From an uncultured Spartobacteria bacterium (lineage in GTDB: Bacteria > Verrucomicrobiota > Verrucomicrobiia > Chthoniobacterales > JAATET01), in assembly GCA_937901895.1 (NCBI GenBank), contig CALGTD010000182.1:1-54234 (forward strand): DNA of 54,234 nucleotides, in the 5' to 3' direction. The stretch's first letter is position 1. Each line of letters begins with the position of its first letter. The position numbers and the translations under genes are program-made. Positions 28,744 through 37,295 of the stretch are shown piece after piece. A model generated the notes under the pieces. It was not told where the DNA came from. It searched no databases and was given only the letters and a program-made list of their open reading frames with translations.

Positions 28744-29685
28744 ATGAATGTGTCTTCGCGGAGCCCTCATGGCGGCGACTCGATGCGTCGCGGCGCAATT
28801 TATGCGCTGCTGTCTTACGGCGCGTGGGGAATCTTTCCCATCTACTGGAAGGGCTTCGGCTCCGCTCCACCGGTGGAAGTCATCGCCCACCGTCTGGTGT
28901 GGTCGTTCATGTTTCTCGGCATTCTTGTCGCTGCACGTGGAGAAATTCGGGAGTGCCTGCGGATTCTGCGCACGCCGCGGCTTGCGGGAATTCTTTGCGG
29001 GACGGCGCTGCTTCTGAGCATCAACTGGGGCCTGTTCGTGCTTGGGGTGAATACGGGCCGCATCGTCGAGACGAGCCTCGGGTATTTCATCAATCCCCTG
29101 TTCACCGTGCTTCTCGGCTGTGTAGTTCTGCGCGAACGTCTCAGCCGTGCGCAGTCCGTCGCGGCCGTGCTGGCCGGCATCGGAGTGGCGGTCTTCGGAT
29201 GGCATCTCGGGCATCTGCCGTGGATTGCGCTCGGACTCTCGCTGACTTTTGGACTCTACGGCTTGATCCGCAAGATGGTGCCGATCCAGCCGCTGCCGGG
29301 ACTGTTCATGGAGACGGCATTGATCACTCCCGTCGCTGCAGCGGTCGGCGCGTTTTTCTTCGCGAGCGGCACGGGGCATTTTCCAGGATCACCGGGAAAG
29401 ATGCTGCTCTTTGTCAGCGCGGGGATCGTCACCGCCGCTCCGCTGTTGTGGTTCAACGCCGCGGCAAAGCTCCTGCCGCTCACGGTGATCGGATTTCTTC
29501 AATACCTCGCCCCCACCCTTCAGCTCCTCGTCGGGCTGCTGGTGTATGGCGAGCCGTTCACGTCGCGCCGGATGGTCGCGTTCGGATTCATCTGGGCGGC
29601 GATCGCCATCTTCGTTGCGGACGCAGCCCGTCGTCGCGGACGCGCCGCGGCCGTCAGTGGTGAAAGCTCCCCGCAAGGGCGCTGA
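28744..29685 (+). CDS. rarD: EamA-family permease RarD
   Basis: This 313-residue inner-membrane protein has about ten membrane helices and belongs to the RarD branch of the drug/metabolite transporter superfamily. Diagnostic stretches are the N-terminal GAIYALLSYGAWGIFPIYWK, AHRLVWSF, INWGLFVLGVNTGRIVETSLGYFINP pattern and GFLQYLAPTLQLLVGLLVYGEP near the C-terminus. These match RarD well; substrates of this group are mostly unknown. The start at 28744 follows GGAGG by 9 bases. The C-terminal tail is basic. It is convergent with the desaturase gene. Confidence 0.92.
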   Translation: MNVSSRSPHGGDSMRRGAIYALLSYGAWGIFPIYWKGFGSAPPVEVIAHRLVWSFMFLGILVAARGEIRECLRILRTPRLAGILCGTALLLSINWGLFVLGVNTGRIVETSLGYFINPLFTVLLGCVVLRERLSRAQSVAAVLAGIGVAVFGWHLGHLPWIALGLSLTFGLYGLIRKMVPIQPLPGLFMETALITPVAAAVGAFFFASGTGHFPGSPGKMLLFVSAGIVTAAPLLWFNAAAKLLPLTVIGFLQYLAPTLQLLVGLLVYGEPFTSRRMVAFGFIWAAIAIFVADAARRRGRAAAVSGESSPQGR

Positions 29686-29721
29686 TCGCGCCCGGCGGCG
29701 GAACAGTGCGGACGAAGCGCC

Positions 29722-30855
29722 TTATACCGGGATCCGGTAGGAGGCCTGCCACTGCTCGAGTGCCGCGCGAAGACGATCGGTCGCGGCATCGAGCTCGCGT
29801 TTGAGTTCGCGCCGCCGCGCGGCGGACACTTCGTGCCGCCGCTCGCGGGCCTGCCGCCAGGCGGCAAGGGCGTCCTCCCAGTGGGCGAGCGCCTCGTTCA
29901 TCTTCTGCTGCATCGATTGGATCGCAGCCTGCACCGACTCGCAAATCGGAGTGCCATGCGATGCCAGCCGCGCGGCATTGCGGCGCTCCTGCTCGGCGAT
30001 CTGTGCCTTGAGAATCTTCTCCTCCGGCACGGTGCGGAGGTTCTTCACGAGGCCGACCTTGTGAAGCAGCCAGATCGTCCACTTCGTGGGGTCGAACTGC
30101 CATGGCTTCACGCCGTTGCGGTAGTCGTATTGAAACTCGTGGTGAAAGTTGTGGTAGCCCTCGCCGAAGGTGAAGAACGCCATCAGCAGGCTGTCGCGCG
30201 CCGAGCACTTCGACGAATACGGACGGTCGCCGATCCAGTGGCACAGCGAGTTGATGCAAAAGGTCATGTGGTGGACGAACACCACGCGGGCGACTCCGGC
30301 GATGAGGAACGCGCCAAGCGCGGCCTGCGGTCCGCCAACGAGCCAGCCGATCAGGGTGGGCAGACCGAAGCTCACGCCGAACGCGAGCGGGACGTAGTAT
30401 TTGTGCTGCCAGACGGCGAGCGCGTCCTTTTGCAGATCACGCACCCAGGTCAGCGGCGTATCGGGGCCCGTGCGGAAAAGCAGCCAGCCGATGTGGGCGT
30501 GGAAAAAGCCGCGCGAGATGTCGTAGGGATCCTCGTCGTGATCCACGTGTTTGTGATGGCGGCGGTGATCGGCGGACCACACCAGCGCGGAGCCCTCGAA
30601 GGCCGCGGCACCGAACACCAGCGTGAAGAGCTTGACGATGGGGTTCGCCTGAAATGTGAGATGCGAGAAGAGGCGGTGGTATCCGAGTGTGATGCTCAGC
30701 CCGGTCGCGATGAAGAATGCGAGGAAAAGCCCGATCTGAAACGCATCAATCCCATGGTGCCAGATGTAGATGGGAACCCCGATGACCGTGGTGAAGAAGG
30801 TGGTGAAGAGAAAGGCGGTGTTGAGCCAGCGGATGTTTCGCAAGAAGTCGCGCAC
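29722..30855 (-). CDS. Acyl-CoA/acyl-lipid fatty acid desaturase with C-terminal helical extension
   Basis: This 377-residue membrane di-iron enzyme would insert a double bond, probably delta-9, into fatty acyl chains. The three histidine boxes are present: HRLFSH (60-65), HRRHH (97-101) and HNFHH (235-239). Four membrane segments flank them as in stearoyl-CoA desaturases. After about residue 285 comes an extra helical region of about 90 residues, rich in Arg, Glu, Ala and Gln, that is likely a coiled coil (KILKAQIAEQERRNAARL, RRRELKRELDAATDRLRAA) and is not part of the catalytic domain. The start is GTG at 30855. It requires oxygen, which again suggests the organism meets oxygen at times. 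Confidence 0.92.
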   Translation of the reverse strand: MRDFLRNIRWLNTAFLFTTFFTTVIGVPIYIWHHGIDAFQIGLFLAFFIATGLSITLGYHRLFSHLTFQANPIVKLFTLVFGAAAFEGSALVWSADHRRHHKHVDHDEDPYDISRGFFHAHIGWLLFRTGPDTPLTWVRDLQKDALAVWQHKYYVPLAFGVSFGLPTLIGWLVGGPQAALGAFLIAGVARVVFVHHMTFCINSLCHWIGDRPYSSKCSARDSLLMAFFTFGEGYHNFHHEFQYDYRNGVKPWQFDPTKWTIWLLHKVGLVKNLRTVPEEKILKAQIAEQERRNAARLASHGTPICESVQAAIQSMQQKMNEALAHWEDALAAWRQARERRHEVSAARRRELKRELDAATDRLRAALEQWQASYRIPV

Positions 30856-31060
30856 GGGAGTCGAATGAAGGATGATTGTTAGAAATACCGACTGCGGTCT
30901 TCAATCAACCACCAGACAGGAATCGTGGAAAAGTTAAGTGCTCCCGCTGCGCTGTCAATGCACCTTGGATGTCACCGGGAAAATTCTCCCGCCGCCGGAG
31001 ATCGCGAAACTTTCATCCACACTTCACCGAATGCTCACGCGACGGGGTCATTTTCGTCCC

Positions 31061-32125
31061 ATGAAAAGACTCATGGTTGTTTTGCTGGTTTTGCTGGCCG
31101 CGGTCGTTGGGATCCCGGCGATTCCCTGCTGGATCGCTGCGGAATACCTGGTGATGCCGCCCCGCAGGCCGCTGCTTGAGAAGAATCGCACCGCGCTCGC
31201 AGAGGTTTCCGCGGCCGGAATCGCAATCCGCGAAGCAAGGACCGACGGCGGCGTTCCGTTCCTTGTGTGTGAGCCGGTGCCCCTCGGGCGGCCCGGGAAA
31301 CGCGGAAGCACTCTTCGACACGAACTTCTCGAGCGCGGCGTCGATCCTGGAGACTACGGGAAGATCGTCGGAACCATGGTTCTCCTGCACGGATGGGGGG
31401 CGCGAAAGGAGAACCTCCTGCGGGTTGCCGAGAGGTTTTGTGCCGCCGGTTTGCGCTGCGTAATTCCCGATCTGCCCGGACATGGGGATAATCCGGTCTC
31501 GCGGACCGGATTCGGGTTCGGTCCGAACGAGGCGACGCTTGCCGCGGATGTGCTCGACGCAGCCGCGGCGGAATTCGGCTTTCCGGCGCAACCTGCGGTG
31601 CTGTGGGGGATGTCGATGGGTGGATCGTATGCGATTGCCGCCGCGGCGGAGCAGCCGTCCCGATGGAAGGCGATGGTCGTCGTCAGCAGCTTCGACGCGC
31701 TGGCTCCCGTCGTGCGGGAACAGGCCAGAAAGGAGCTCGGCCCCTGGGCGCCGGCACTTCAGCCGTGGCTGGTCCTCATCACGCGGTTTCGCGGAGGTGT
31801 CTGGATCTCCGATATCATGCCGGCCAGGCTCGTCCGCCGGACGGATGTTCCAGCGATGTTCGTCCATGGTGACGTGGACACGCTGATTCCCATACAGGCC
31901 GGGCGGCGGCTTTACGACGAGGCGGCGTCACCCGTAAAGCGATGGGTCCCGGTGAAAAATGCCGCGCATGGCAATGTTCTTGGAACTCCCCAGCAGGTTT
32001 TTGCCGAAATGGCCGCGTGGCTGCTCGGCGCAGTGGAGGCCGGGGCGTATCCGGATATTTCATTGCGCCCCGTTCCTGACGGCGCGGGATTCGCGTTGCA
32101 ATGCGGCGGGATCGTCGCATTCTAA
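31061..32125 (+). CDS. Membrane-anchored alpha/beta hydrolase
   Basis: This 354-residue protein has an N-terminal signal anchor (residues 3-30) and an alpha/beta-hydrolase domain. It shows the oxyanion segment LLHGWGARKENLL (108-120), PDLPGHGD (137-143), the nucleophile elbow GMSMGG with Ser185, an Asp in HGDVDTLIP and a late His in NAAHGNV. These make a full catalytic triad. The family includes esterases, lipases and peptidases, and no substrate can be given. The ATG at 31061 is preferred because the anchor helix follows directly; the frame is open upstream to 30938. The upstream 205-base gap is shared with the divergent desaturase gene. Confidence 0.87.
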   Translation: MKRLMVVLLVLLAAVVGIPAIPCWIAAEYLVMPPRRPLLEKNRTALAEVSAAGIAIREARTDGGVPFLVCEPVPLGRPGKRGSTLRHELLERGVDPGDYGKIVGTMVLLHGWGARKENLLRVAERFCAAGLRCVIPDLPGHGDNPVSRTGFGFGPNEATLAADVLDAAAAEFGFPAQPAVLWGMSMGGSYAIAAAAEQPSRWKAMVVVSSFDALAPVVREQARKELGPWAPALQPWLVLITRFRGGVWISDIMPARLVRRTDVPAMFVHGDVDTLIPIQAGRRLYDEAASPVKRWVPVKNAAHGNVLGTPQQVFAEMAAWLLGAVEAGAYPDISLRPVPDGAGFALQCGGIVAF

Positions 32126-32148
32126 TCGGGTTCGAGACGGCGCGGGAG

Positions 32149-32715
32149 ATGCTCTCCCATCCGTATTCCGTCATCATGATCAAGCATCCTCCCTTTACCG
32201 ACAGCGTGCTGCGCATGCTCAGCGCGCTCGTTCCGCAGCTTCGCGTCGAAATTGCGACTTCCATCCTTGTTCGAGGGTCGACGCCAAAAGGCAGCTACGA
32301 CATCCGGGTCTGGGACGAAGGGCGCGAATTGCGCACGTCCTTTCTCGGACGCGGCCGCAATCCGCTCAAGCAACGCAAGATCCTGCTCCGGTCTCCACTT
32401 TCCGGAGACGAGGAATCCGTGCGCGCGCACGTCATCGCCATTCGCGAAAACGAGCGCCAGTTGCCGTGGATCGAGAAACGTCGGGACGACGCGCTCGGCG
32501 ACGAGATCGTCAGTGTGAAGCCGTTTGGGGACGATCCGAACGGGCCGGTGGTGGTGGTTCGCACGAGTGCGCTCACCGGTTACGTGTCGCTGAAGGTCGA
32601 GCACGGCCGGGAAATGAGTCCGGCGGAAGCGGTTCTCGTGGCGAAGGCGCTGGCGAAGGCGGCGAAGATCGCCTCGACGAAGGATGTGAAGCCGGCGGCG
32701 GCCGCCGCCGCATAG
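32149..32715 (+). CDS. Hypothetical protein
   Basis: This is a protein of up to 188 residues that I do not recognise. The N-terminal part (HPPFTDSVLRMLSALVPQLR) is helical; the middle is basic with beta-like strands (VEIATSILVRG, SYDIRVWDEGRELRTSFLG, VVVVRTSALTGYVSLKVEHG); the C-terminus is a Lys/Ala helix ending in a run of alanines (TKDVKPAAAAAA). It has no signal peptide or membrane segment. Start choice is uncertain: ATGs at 32101 (overlapping the hydrolase gene), 32149 and 32176 are all possible and none has a well-spaced Shine-Dalgarno sequence. It follows the hydrolase gene closely on the same strand. Confidence 0.6.
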   Translation: MLSHPYSVIMIKHPPFTDSVLRMLSALVPQLRVEIATSILVRGSTPKGSYDIRVWDEGRELRTSFLGRGRNPLKQRKILLRSPLSGDEESVRAHVIAIRENERQLPWIEKRRDDALGDEIVSVKPFGDDPNGPVVVVRTSALTGYVSLKVEHGREMSPAEAVLVAKALAKAAKIASTKDVKPAAAAAA

Positions 32716-32736
32716 AGCCGGGCCCGGGTTGGCCGT

Positions 32737-33666
32737 TTATTTCACGTTCGCGAGGAACCACTCGTAAGCACTCGCGATGCCCTCACGGAGAGGGATGCGT
32801 GGCTTCCAGCCCATGCCGAAGAGTTTCGACATGTCGAGGAGCTTGCGCGGAGTGCCATCGGGCTTGCTCGTATCGAACTCAAGCGAGCCTTCGAATCCGA
32901 CGACCTCGCAGACGGTTTCGGCAAGTTCGCGGATCGTGATGTCCTCGCCGCAGCCGATGTTCACGATGGCGGGGTCGTCGTAGTTCTCGAGCAGGAAGAA
33001 GCAGGCGTCGGCAAGGTCGTCGACGTGGAGGAACTCGCGGCGCGGCGTGCCCGTGCCCCAGATCGGAACGCTTTTTGCGCCGGACAATTTGGCGGCGTGA
33101 ACCTTGCGAATAAGCGCGGGCAGCACATGCGACGTGTGCAGGTCGAAGTTGTCATTCGGCCCGTAGAGGTTCGTCGGCATCCCGCTGATGAAATTCTTTC
33201 CGTATTCCTTCGCGTAGGCCTGGCAGAGCTTGATGCCGGCGATCTTGGCGAGCGCGTAGGCGTCGTTGGTCGGTTCGAGCGGACCGGTCAGCAGGGCGTC
33301 CTCGGGAATGGGCTGCGGCGCAAACTTCGGATAGATGCACGAGCTGCCGAGAAAGAGGAGCTTGCGCGCGCCGAAGGTGGCGGCGTTCGAGATGAGGTTG
33401 TTCTGGATCTGGAGGTTCTCGAGGAGGAACTCGACCGGCTTTTCGTTGTTGGCAACGATGCCTCCGACCTTCGCAGCGGCGACGACGACGACGGACGGGC
33501 GATGTTCCTCGTAGAAGGTCTTCACCGCTGCAGCGTCGAGCAGATCGAGTTCCGCGCGGGAACGGGTAAGAATGTTCGTGAACCCCTCGGCCTGGAGCTT
33601 GCGCACGATCGCGCTGCCGACCATGCCGCGATGTCCCGCGACGTAGACTTTCTCGGTCCGATCCAT
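32737..33666 (-). CDS. fcl: GDP-L-fucose synthase
   Basis: This 309-residue short-chain dehydrogenase-type enzyme epimerises and reduces GDP-4-keto-6-deoxymannose to GDP-L-fucose for cell-surface glycans. It has the N-terminal nucleotide site VYVAGHRGMVGSAIVRKL, the LGSSCIYP serine, the catalytic YALAKIAG (Tyr-x-x-x-Lys), and NLYGPNDNFDLHTSHVLPALIRK and RREFLHVDDLADA, all typical of Fcl/WcaG. Length is normal. The partner GMD dehydratase is not in this window. It is 10 bases downstream of the TPR gene on the same strand, so co-transcription is likely. Confidence 0.95.
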   Translation of the reverse strand: MDRTEKVYVAGHRGMVGSAIVRKLQAEGFTNILTRSRAELDLLDAAAVKTFYEEHRPSVVVVAAAKVGGIVANNEKPVEFLLENLQIQNNLISNAATFGARKLLFLGSSCIYPKFAPQPIPEDALLTGPLEPTNDAYALAKIAGIKLCQAYAKEYGKNFISGMPTNLYGPNDNFDLHTSHVLPALIRKVHAAKLSGAKSVPIWGTGTPRREFLHVDDLADACFFLLENYDDPAIVNIGCGEDITIRELAETVCEVVGFEGSLEFDTSKPDGTPRKLLDMSKLFGMGWKPRIPLREGIASAYEWFLANVK

Positions 33667-33676
33667 CCCTGTCGGG

Positions 33677-35077
33677 TTACGCGCCGTAGGAGCTTTCGAC
33701 GCGCTGGGCGACGTCCTTGTATCCGTAGTCCACCTCGTAGATCTGCTTCATGCAGTCGATGGACTTCTCGTTGTTGCCCATCTTCTCGTAAACGAGGCCG
33801 AGGTTGTAGACGATGTCCTTCTTTACGGCGTCCATGCTCGTGATCTCGCCTGCGGCGTCCTCGAGGGTCTTCGCTGCAAGGTCGAGCATGTTTCGCTCGA
33901 CGAAGCATTTGCCGAGCAGGTTCATCGCGCGAAGGCGGACGTTCGGATTCTGGCGCGCCTTCTGCAACTCGGGGATGGCATCCTTGTAGTTGGCAAGCCG
34001 GACGAGGATTTCGCCGAGCTCGAAGCGGAACATGAGGTCGGTGGGGTTTCGCTCGACGCGGGCACGCGCCTCCTGCAACTCCATCTCGACGCGTTCCTGC
34101 TTGATACGCTCGTATTCCTGACGGTGCTGCTCCGTCTCGGGCGAGTTGGGATCCGCCGCGGCGAGGTAGGCTTCGTAGTCGGCGATGCTCTTGTCGTATT
34201 GCTTGATCCGGAGATCGGCTGCCTTTCGGACAAGGGCGATGTCGGAATTGTTCGTCAGGCTGGCGGCGTAGGTGAACCACTGGACCGCGTTGTCGAGGTC
34301 CTCCTTCTGCTCGTAGAGCTCCGCGATCTTGCGGGCCGTGTCGACGTGCTGGGGATTCTCCTCGTATTTCGCGCCGAGTTCCGCGAGCTGCTGATCGATC
34401 ATCTCCGCGCTGAGCACGGTGCGGCTCTGCTGCTCGAGGGAAACCGCCGCGTCCTTGTCGCGAATGAGATCGCGATAGGTGGCGCCTTCCTTTTCCCAAC
34501 CACCGCGTTTCATCGAGGCGCGGGCCGCCGCGTCCTTGCCGGCCTTGATCGCGATGAGGTCGGACGGGTTGATGTCCGTGATCTTCGTGTAAATGTCGAC
34601 CGCCTTCTCGGGCATGTCATGGTCGATGTAATGCTTCGCGAGTTCGTGAAGCATCTTCACGTCACGCGGTGCGCCCTGGACGATCGTCTCGAGGGCGAAG
34701 GTCGCCGTCTCGACCATGTTCGCCGCAATCGCGGCGTCGCGGAGCTGGAGATTCAGGGCGGGGCTGACCGGGTCGTTTTCGAGAAGCTTCTCGACCTCGA
34801 CGATCGCGGCGAGCGGGTCCTTCTTGATCATGCCGCCGATCTTCATGGCGGAAAGTCCGCCGGCGCCGCCGAGCAGGCTTTTCTTGCCCGTCGCCGATTT
34901 GCCGACCTCCGCCTTGCGAAGCAGCTGGCGCCCGGCGAGGAAGTCGGGTTCCTGCTTCAGCACGCCCTGCATGAGCTGGATGACGTAGCCGTAGTTCTTG
35001 AGTTGCATCGCGCTCAACGCCTTCAGCCAGGTCGCGCGGTGCTGTTCGGGGAGATCTTTTTCGGTCTTAACGGGCAT
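33677..35077 (-). CDS. Tetratricopeptide-repeat protein
   Basis: This 466-residue cytoplasmic-looking protein is built mainly of TPR-like helical hairpins (for example residues 50-130, 205-260, 320-430, with patterns such as AIVEVEKLLENDPVSPALN and DLMFRFELGEILVRLANYKDAI). A Glu/Arg-rich coiled stretch (about 300-340) joins the repeats. There is no signal peptide. It probably acts as a scaffold or adaptor; no partner can be read from the sequence. The N-terminal segment (EKDLPEQHRATWLKALSAMQLKNY) is itself helical and precedes the first repeat. It lies directly upstream of the GDP-fucose synthase gene. Confidence 0.85.
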   Translation of the reverse strand: MPVKTEKDLPEQHRATWLKALSAMQLKNYGYVIQLMQGVLKQEPDFLAGRQLLRKAEVGKSATGKKSLLGGAGGLSAMKIGGMIKKDPLAAIVEVEKLLENDPVSPALNLQLRDAAIAANMVETATFALETIVQGAPRDVKMLHELAKHYIDHDMPEKAVDIYTKITDINPSDLIAIKAGKDAAARASMKRGGWEKEGATYRDLIRDKDAAVSLEQQSRTVLSAEMIDQQLAELGAKYEENPQHVDTARKIAELYEQKEDLDNAVQWFTYAASLTNNSDIALVRKAADLRIKQYDKSIADYEAYLAAADPNSPETEQHRQEYERIKQERVEMELQEARARVERNPTDLMFRFELGEILVRLANYKDAIPELQKARQNPNVRLRAMNLLGKCFVERNMLDLAAKTLEDAAGEITSMDAVKKDIVYNLGLVYEKMGNNEKSIDCMKQIYEVDYGYKDVAQRVESSYGA

Positions 35078-35149
35078 AGGACGGAATCTCCAATCTGCGT
35101 CAGCGGTGTCCGGTTGAAAAGAGGTTTTCTGCGTGAAGATGACGGCTGC

Positions 35150-35305
35150 CTAACGGCCCGACCCCATGACCAGCGCGGACAGCTCGTCCCACTCCGTGGC
35201 GGCATTGCGCAGGAAATCCCTCGGGCCGTGGTCGATGAGGACGATGAAGGCAAACGTCGCGACAAGGAAGAGCCCGACCTGCACGAGGACGGAGAGCGCT
35301 TTCAT
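35150..35305 (-). CDS. Small single-helix membrane protein
   Basis: A 51-residue ORF whose N-terminal two fifths is one hydrophobic helix (VLVQVGLFLVATFAFIVLI) followed by a polar tail (DHGPRDFLRNAATEWDELSA). It is supported by an ATGA overlap of its start with the stop of the aldose epimerase gene at 35302-35305, the same coupling seen across this genome. I do not recognise a family. It could be a small membrane subunit or regulator; the case for a real gene rests on the coupling and the clean helix. Confidence 0.55.
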   Translation of the reverse strand: MKALSVLVQVGLFLVATFAFIVLIDHGPRDFLRNAATEWDELSALVMGSGR

Positions 35306-36231
35306 GGTTCGAGTGCGGGGTGGATGGAAAAGCCGGCCCGGAGCGTGCCGAGCGGCGCGATGGTCTGGATGCCGTCCTTTTTCTCGAACGGCTTTTGCGG
35401 ATCGCTGTCGGGCAGGCCCCAGCACGGTTCGATGCAGAGAAACGACCCTCCGTCGCTCCACAGCGTGCAATACGGGACCTCGGAGAAATCCAGGACGACC
35501 GCCCTGCCGGCATCGCGCAGCGTGAAGAGCCGGGTTGGCACCTGCGAAAGCTCGAGCAGATACGAGTCGGGAAGCGCCCCCTTGTCGAAGGGCATGGGCC
35601 CGCCGCGATGCTCGACCGGCTGGACGCGGCCATCGAGGAAGTTTCCCGGTGCCCAGTGGCGCAGATACGTCCCCGCCGGCAGCAGCACCTCCGCATTCGC
35701 CACGGATGACACGGCGAATCCCGGATGCAGCCCGAAACTTACGTGCGCGGTGCGCTCCGGCTCATGATTCGCGAAGACGAATTCCACGCGCACGCCGTCG
35801 GGCAGCAGGTGGTAGCTCAGGTCCAGAGAGACCTTCAGCGGATAGGTCTCCGCCGGGATGCGGTCCGTCGGGACCGAAAACGTGAGCGACTGCGTGTTTG
35901 GGTCGAACGTCGGCGCATCGAACTCGAAATTGCGCAGGAATCCATGGTTTCCGCCACGAATCTCCGTTCCGTAATACGTCGTGCGCTCGTGCAGCAGCCG
36001 GTGGAGGTAGTAGCCCATCACCGTCGCGTGGTTTCCCCAGCCCGAGGTCGCCGGAGCGGTGTCGTTGTCACGATAAAGAAATCCCACCCATCCGCCGGAA
36101 GCCGATTTCCGTGCGAGGCTGACGGGTTCCGCGCCCTTGCGCCGGATTTTCAGGCGAACCCCCGTCGCTTCGTTCTCGAGAACGTCGTAGGTGCCGAACT
36201 CGTCCGTCTCCGTCTGGTAGATGCAGCTCAT
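35302..36231 (-). CDS. Aldose 1-epimerase family protein
   Basis: This 309-residue protein has the galactose-mutarotase beta-sandwich fold. Supporting segments are HATVMGYYLHRLLHERTTYYG, GGNHGFLRNFEF with a catalytic-type histidine, SFGLHPGFAV with the second histidine, and a C-terminal WSDGGSFLCIEPCWGLPD stretch with a Glu that fits the catalytic acid. It is closer to the LacX/YeaD-like subgroup than to classic GalM, so the true sugar substrate is uncertain. The frame is open 680 bases upstream, but the ATG at 36231 begins the homologous region. The gap between this gene and the divergent gene at 36316 is 84 bases. Confidence 0.87.
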   Translation of the reverse strand: MSCIYQTETDEFGTYDVLENEATGVRLKIRRKGAEPVSLARKSASGGWVGFLYRDNDTAPATSGWGNHATVMGYYLHRLLHERTTYYGTEIRGGNHGFLRNFEFDAPTFDPNTQSLTFSVPTDRIPAETYPLKVSLDLSYHLLPDGVRVEFVFANHEPERTAHVSFGLHPGFAVSSVANAEVLLPAGTYLRHWAPGNFLDGRVQPVEHRGGPMPFDKGALPDSYLLELSQVPTRLFTLRDAGRAVVLDFSEVPYCTLWSDGGSFLCIEPCWGLPDSDPQKPFEKKDGIQTIAPLGTLRAGFSIHPALEP

Positions 36232-36315
36232 GGGATGACTTCGTTCTGCTAACAGAAACCGGCCGTCACGGGCGAATGCTTTTGTGCACGGCATTCCGGA
36301 CGCTATGTTCCGTGA

Positions 36316-36840
36316 ATGGAACTCAACGCATGGACGCGCACGGTCCGCGCCCTCTACGACAAGGCCGTCGAAAAATACCGCGCCGGCGAACGCGGAGCCG
36401 ACACCTACTTCAGCGCCGACGAGCGTCAAATCCTCGCCGGCGTCGGCCTGCGTCCGATCAATCTTTACGACTACGCCGAGGACTTCGTCACCAGTGGCGA
36501 GCCCGACTGGGACACCGCTCTGCTCATCATGGCCGCGCGCCGCGATTATTTCCTCTACGAACAACACGGCGTCACCTGCCAGAAGGACATCTACGCCAGC
36601 GAGCTTCCCCCCAAGGCCGCGGAAATGGACGGCATCCCCTGGCTGCCGCGCATCATTGCCAAGGCCCGGTGCTTCCTCCAGGGCTGCCTCTGCCACGACA
36701 TCATGTATTGCTGCGGCGGCGACCGGCGGTTCCTGAAAACGCACAACATCCACCCCGCCGACTTTCTCCGCGCCGTCTGGGCCGCTCACGATGATGACGC
36801 GAAGATTCTCGAGTTCGTGAAAACGAGCGGCCGGCGATGA
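36316..36840 (+). CDS. Hypothetical protein related to DUF5069
   Basis: This 174-residue soluble protein has a C-terminal pattern GIPWLPRIIAKARCFLQG, YCCGGDRRFLKTHNIHPADFLRAVW and a final DDAKILEFV. These resemble the DUF5069 family arrangement (LPR-x-x-KAR, C-x-x-DRRFL, FLxAV, D-x-x-ILxWV), recalled and not searched. The N-terminal part (LYDYAEDFVTSGEPDWDTALLIMAARRDYFLYEQ) appears specific to a subgroup. Several cysteines cluster near residues 118-135 (CFLQGCLCHDIMYCC). Its function is unknown. It overlaps the release factor-like gene by ATGA and is probably co-transcribed with it. Confidence 0.72.
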   Translation: MELNAWTRTVRALYDKAVEKYRAGERGADTYFSADERQILAGVGLRPINLYDYAEDFVTSGEPDWDTALLIMAARRDYFLYEQHGVTCQKDIYASELPPKAAEMDGIPWLPRIIAKARCFLQGCLCHDIMYCCGGDRRFLKTHNIHPADFLRAVWAAHDDDAKILEFVKTSGRR

Positions 36841-37218
36841 AACCCGACGACGCCCTGCGCGCCCGCATGGAAAAACTCGGGCTCCGCGAATCCGACCTGC
36901 GCATTCTCTGCACACGCGCCAGCGGCCCCGGCGGTCAGCACGTCAACAAAGTCTCCACCGCCGTCGAGATCACCCACGTCCCGTCCGGCGTCACCGTCAC
37001 CTGCAGCGATTCCCGCTCGCAGCACACGAACCGCGGACTCGCCCTGCTCCGTCTCGTCGAAAAGCTCGAGCAACAGCGCGCCGAAGCCGCGCAGGCCCGC
37101 CGCCGCCAAACGTCGCCGCCAGCGCGCCCGCCGCAGCCCCGGGACCAAGCGCAGGATGGTCGAGAGCAAGCGCCGCCGCGGCGAGACGAAGAAACTGCGC
37201 AGTCGTGTCCACGGCTAG
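36837..37218 (+). pseudogene. Peptide chain release factor-like protein (ArfB/YaeJ type), interrupted by a +1 frameshift
   Basis: The N-terminal 85 codons encode a release factor domain with the peptidyl-tRNA hydrolysis motif in TRASGPGGQHVNKVSTAVE and a following SQHTNRGLALLRLVEKLEQQ helix. The expected basic C-terminal tail is present (KRRRQRARRSPGTKRRMVES, then SKRRRGETKKLRSRVHG and TAG at 37216-37218), but only in the +1 frame. The switch must occur near 37096-37108 within a CGCCGCCGCC stretch. In the original frame there is no stop and translation runs on into the downstream LuxR gene. Either the gene carries a one-base error or mutation, or +1 frameshifting joins the two parts. Members of this family hydrolyse peptidyl-tRNA on stalled ribosomes. 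The start overlaps the previous gene as ATGA. Confidence 0.75.
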
Positions 37219-37295
37219 GACGAGCATCGAACGCGCAACGTCTGCGCAATTCTCCCATCGCCGGGCCTCCGTTTCCCTGCCATAACCGGCCCCGA

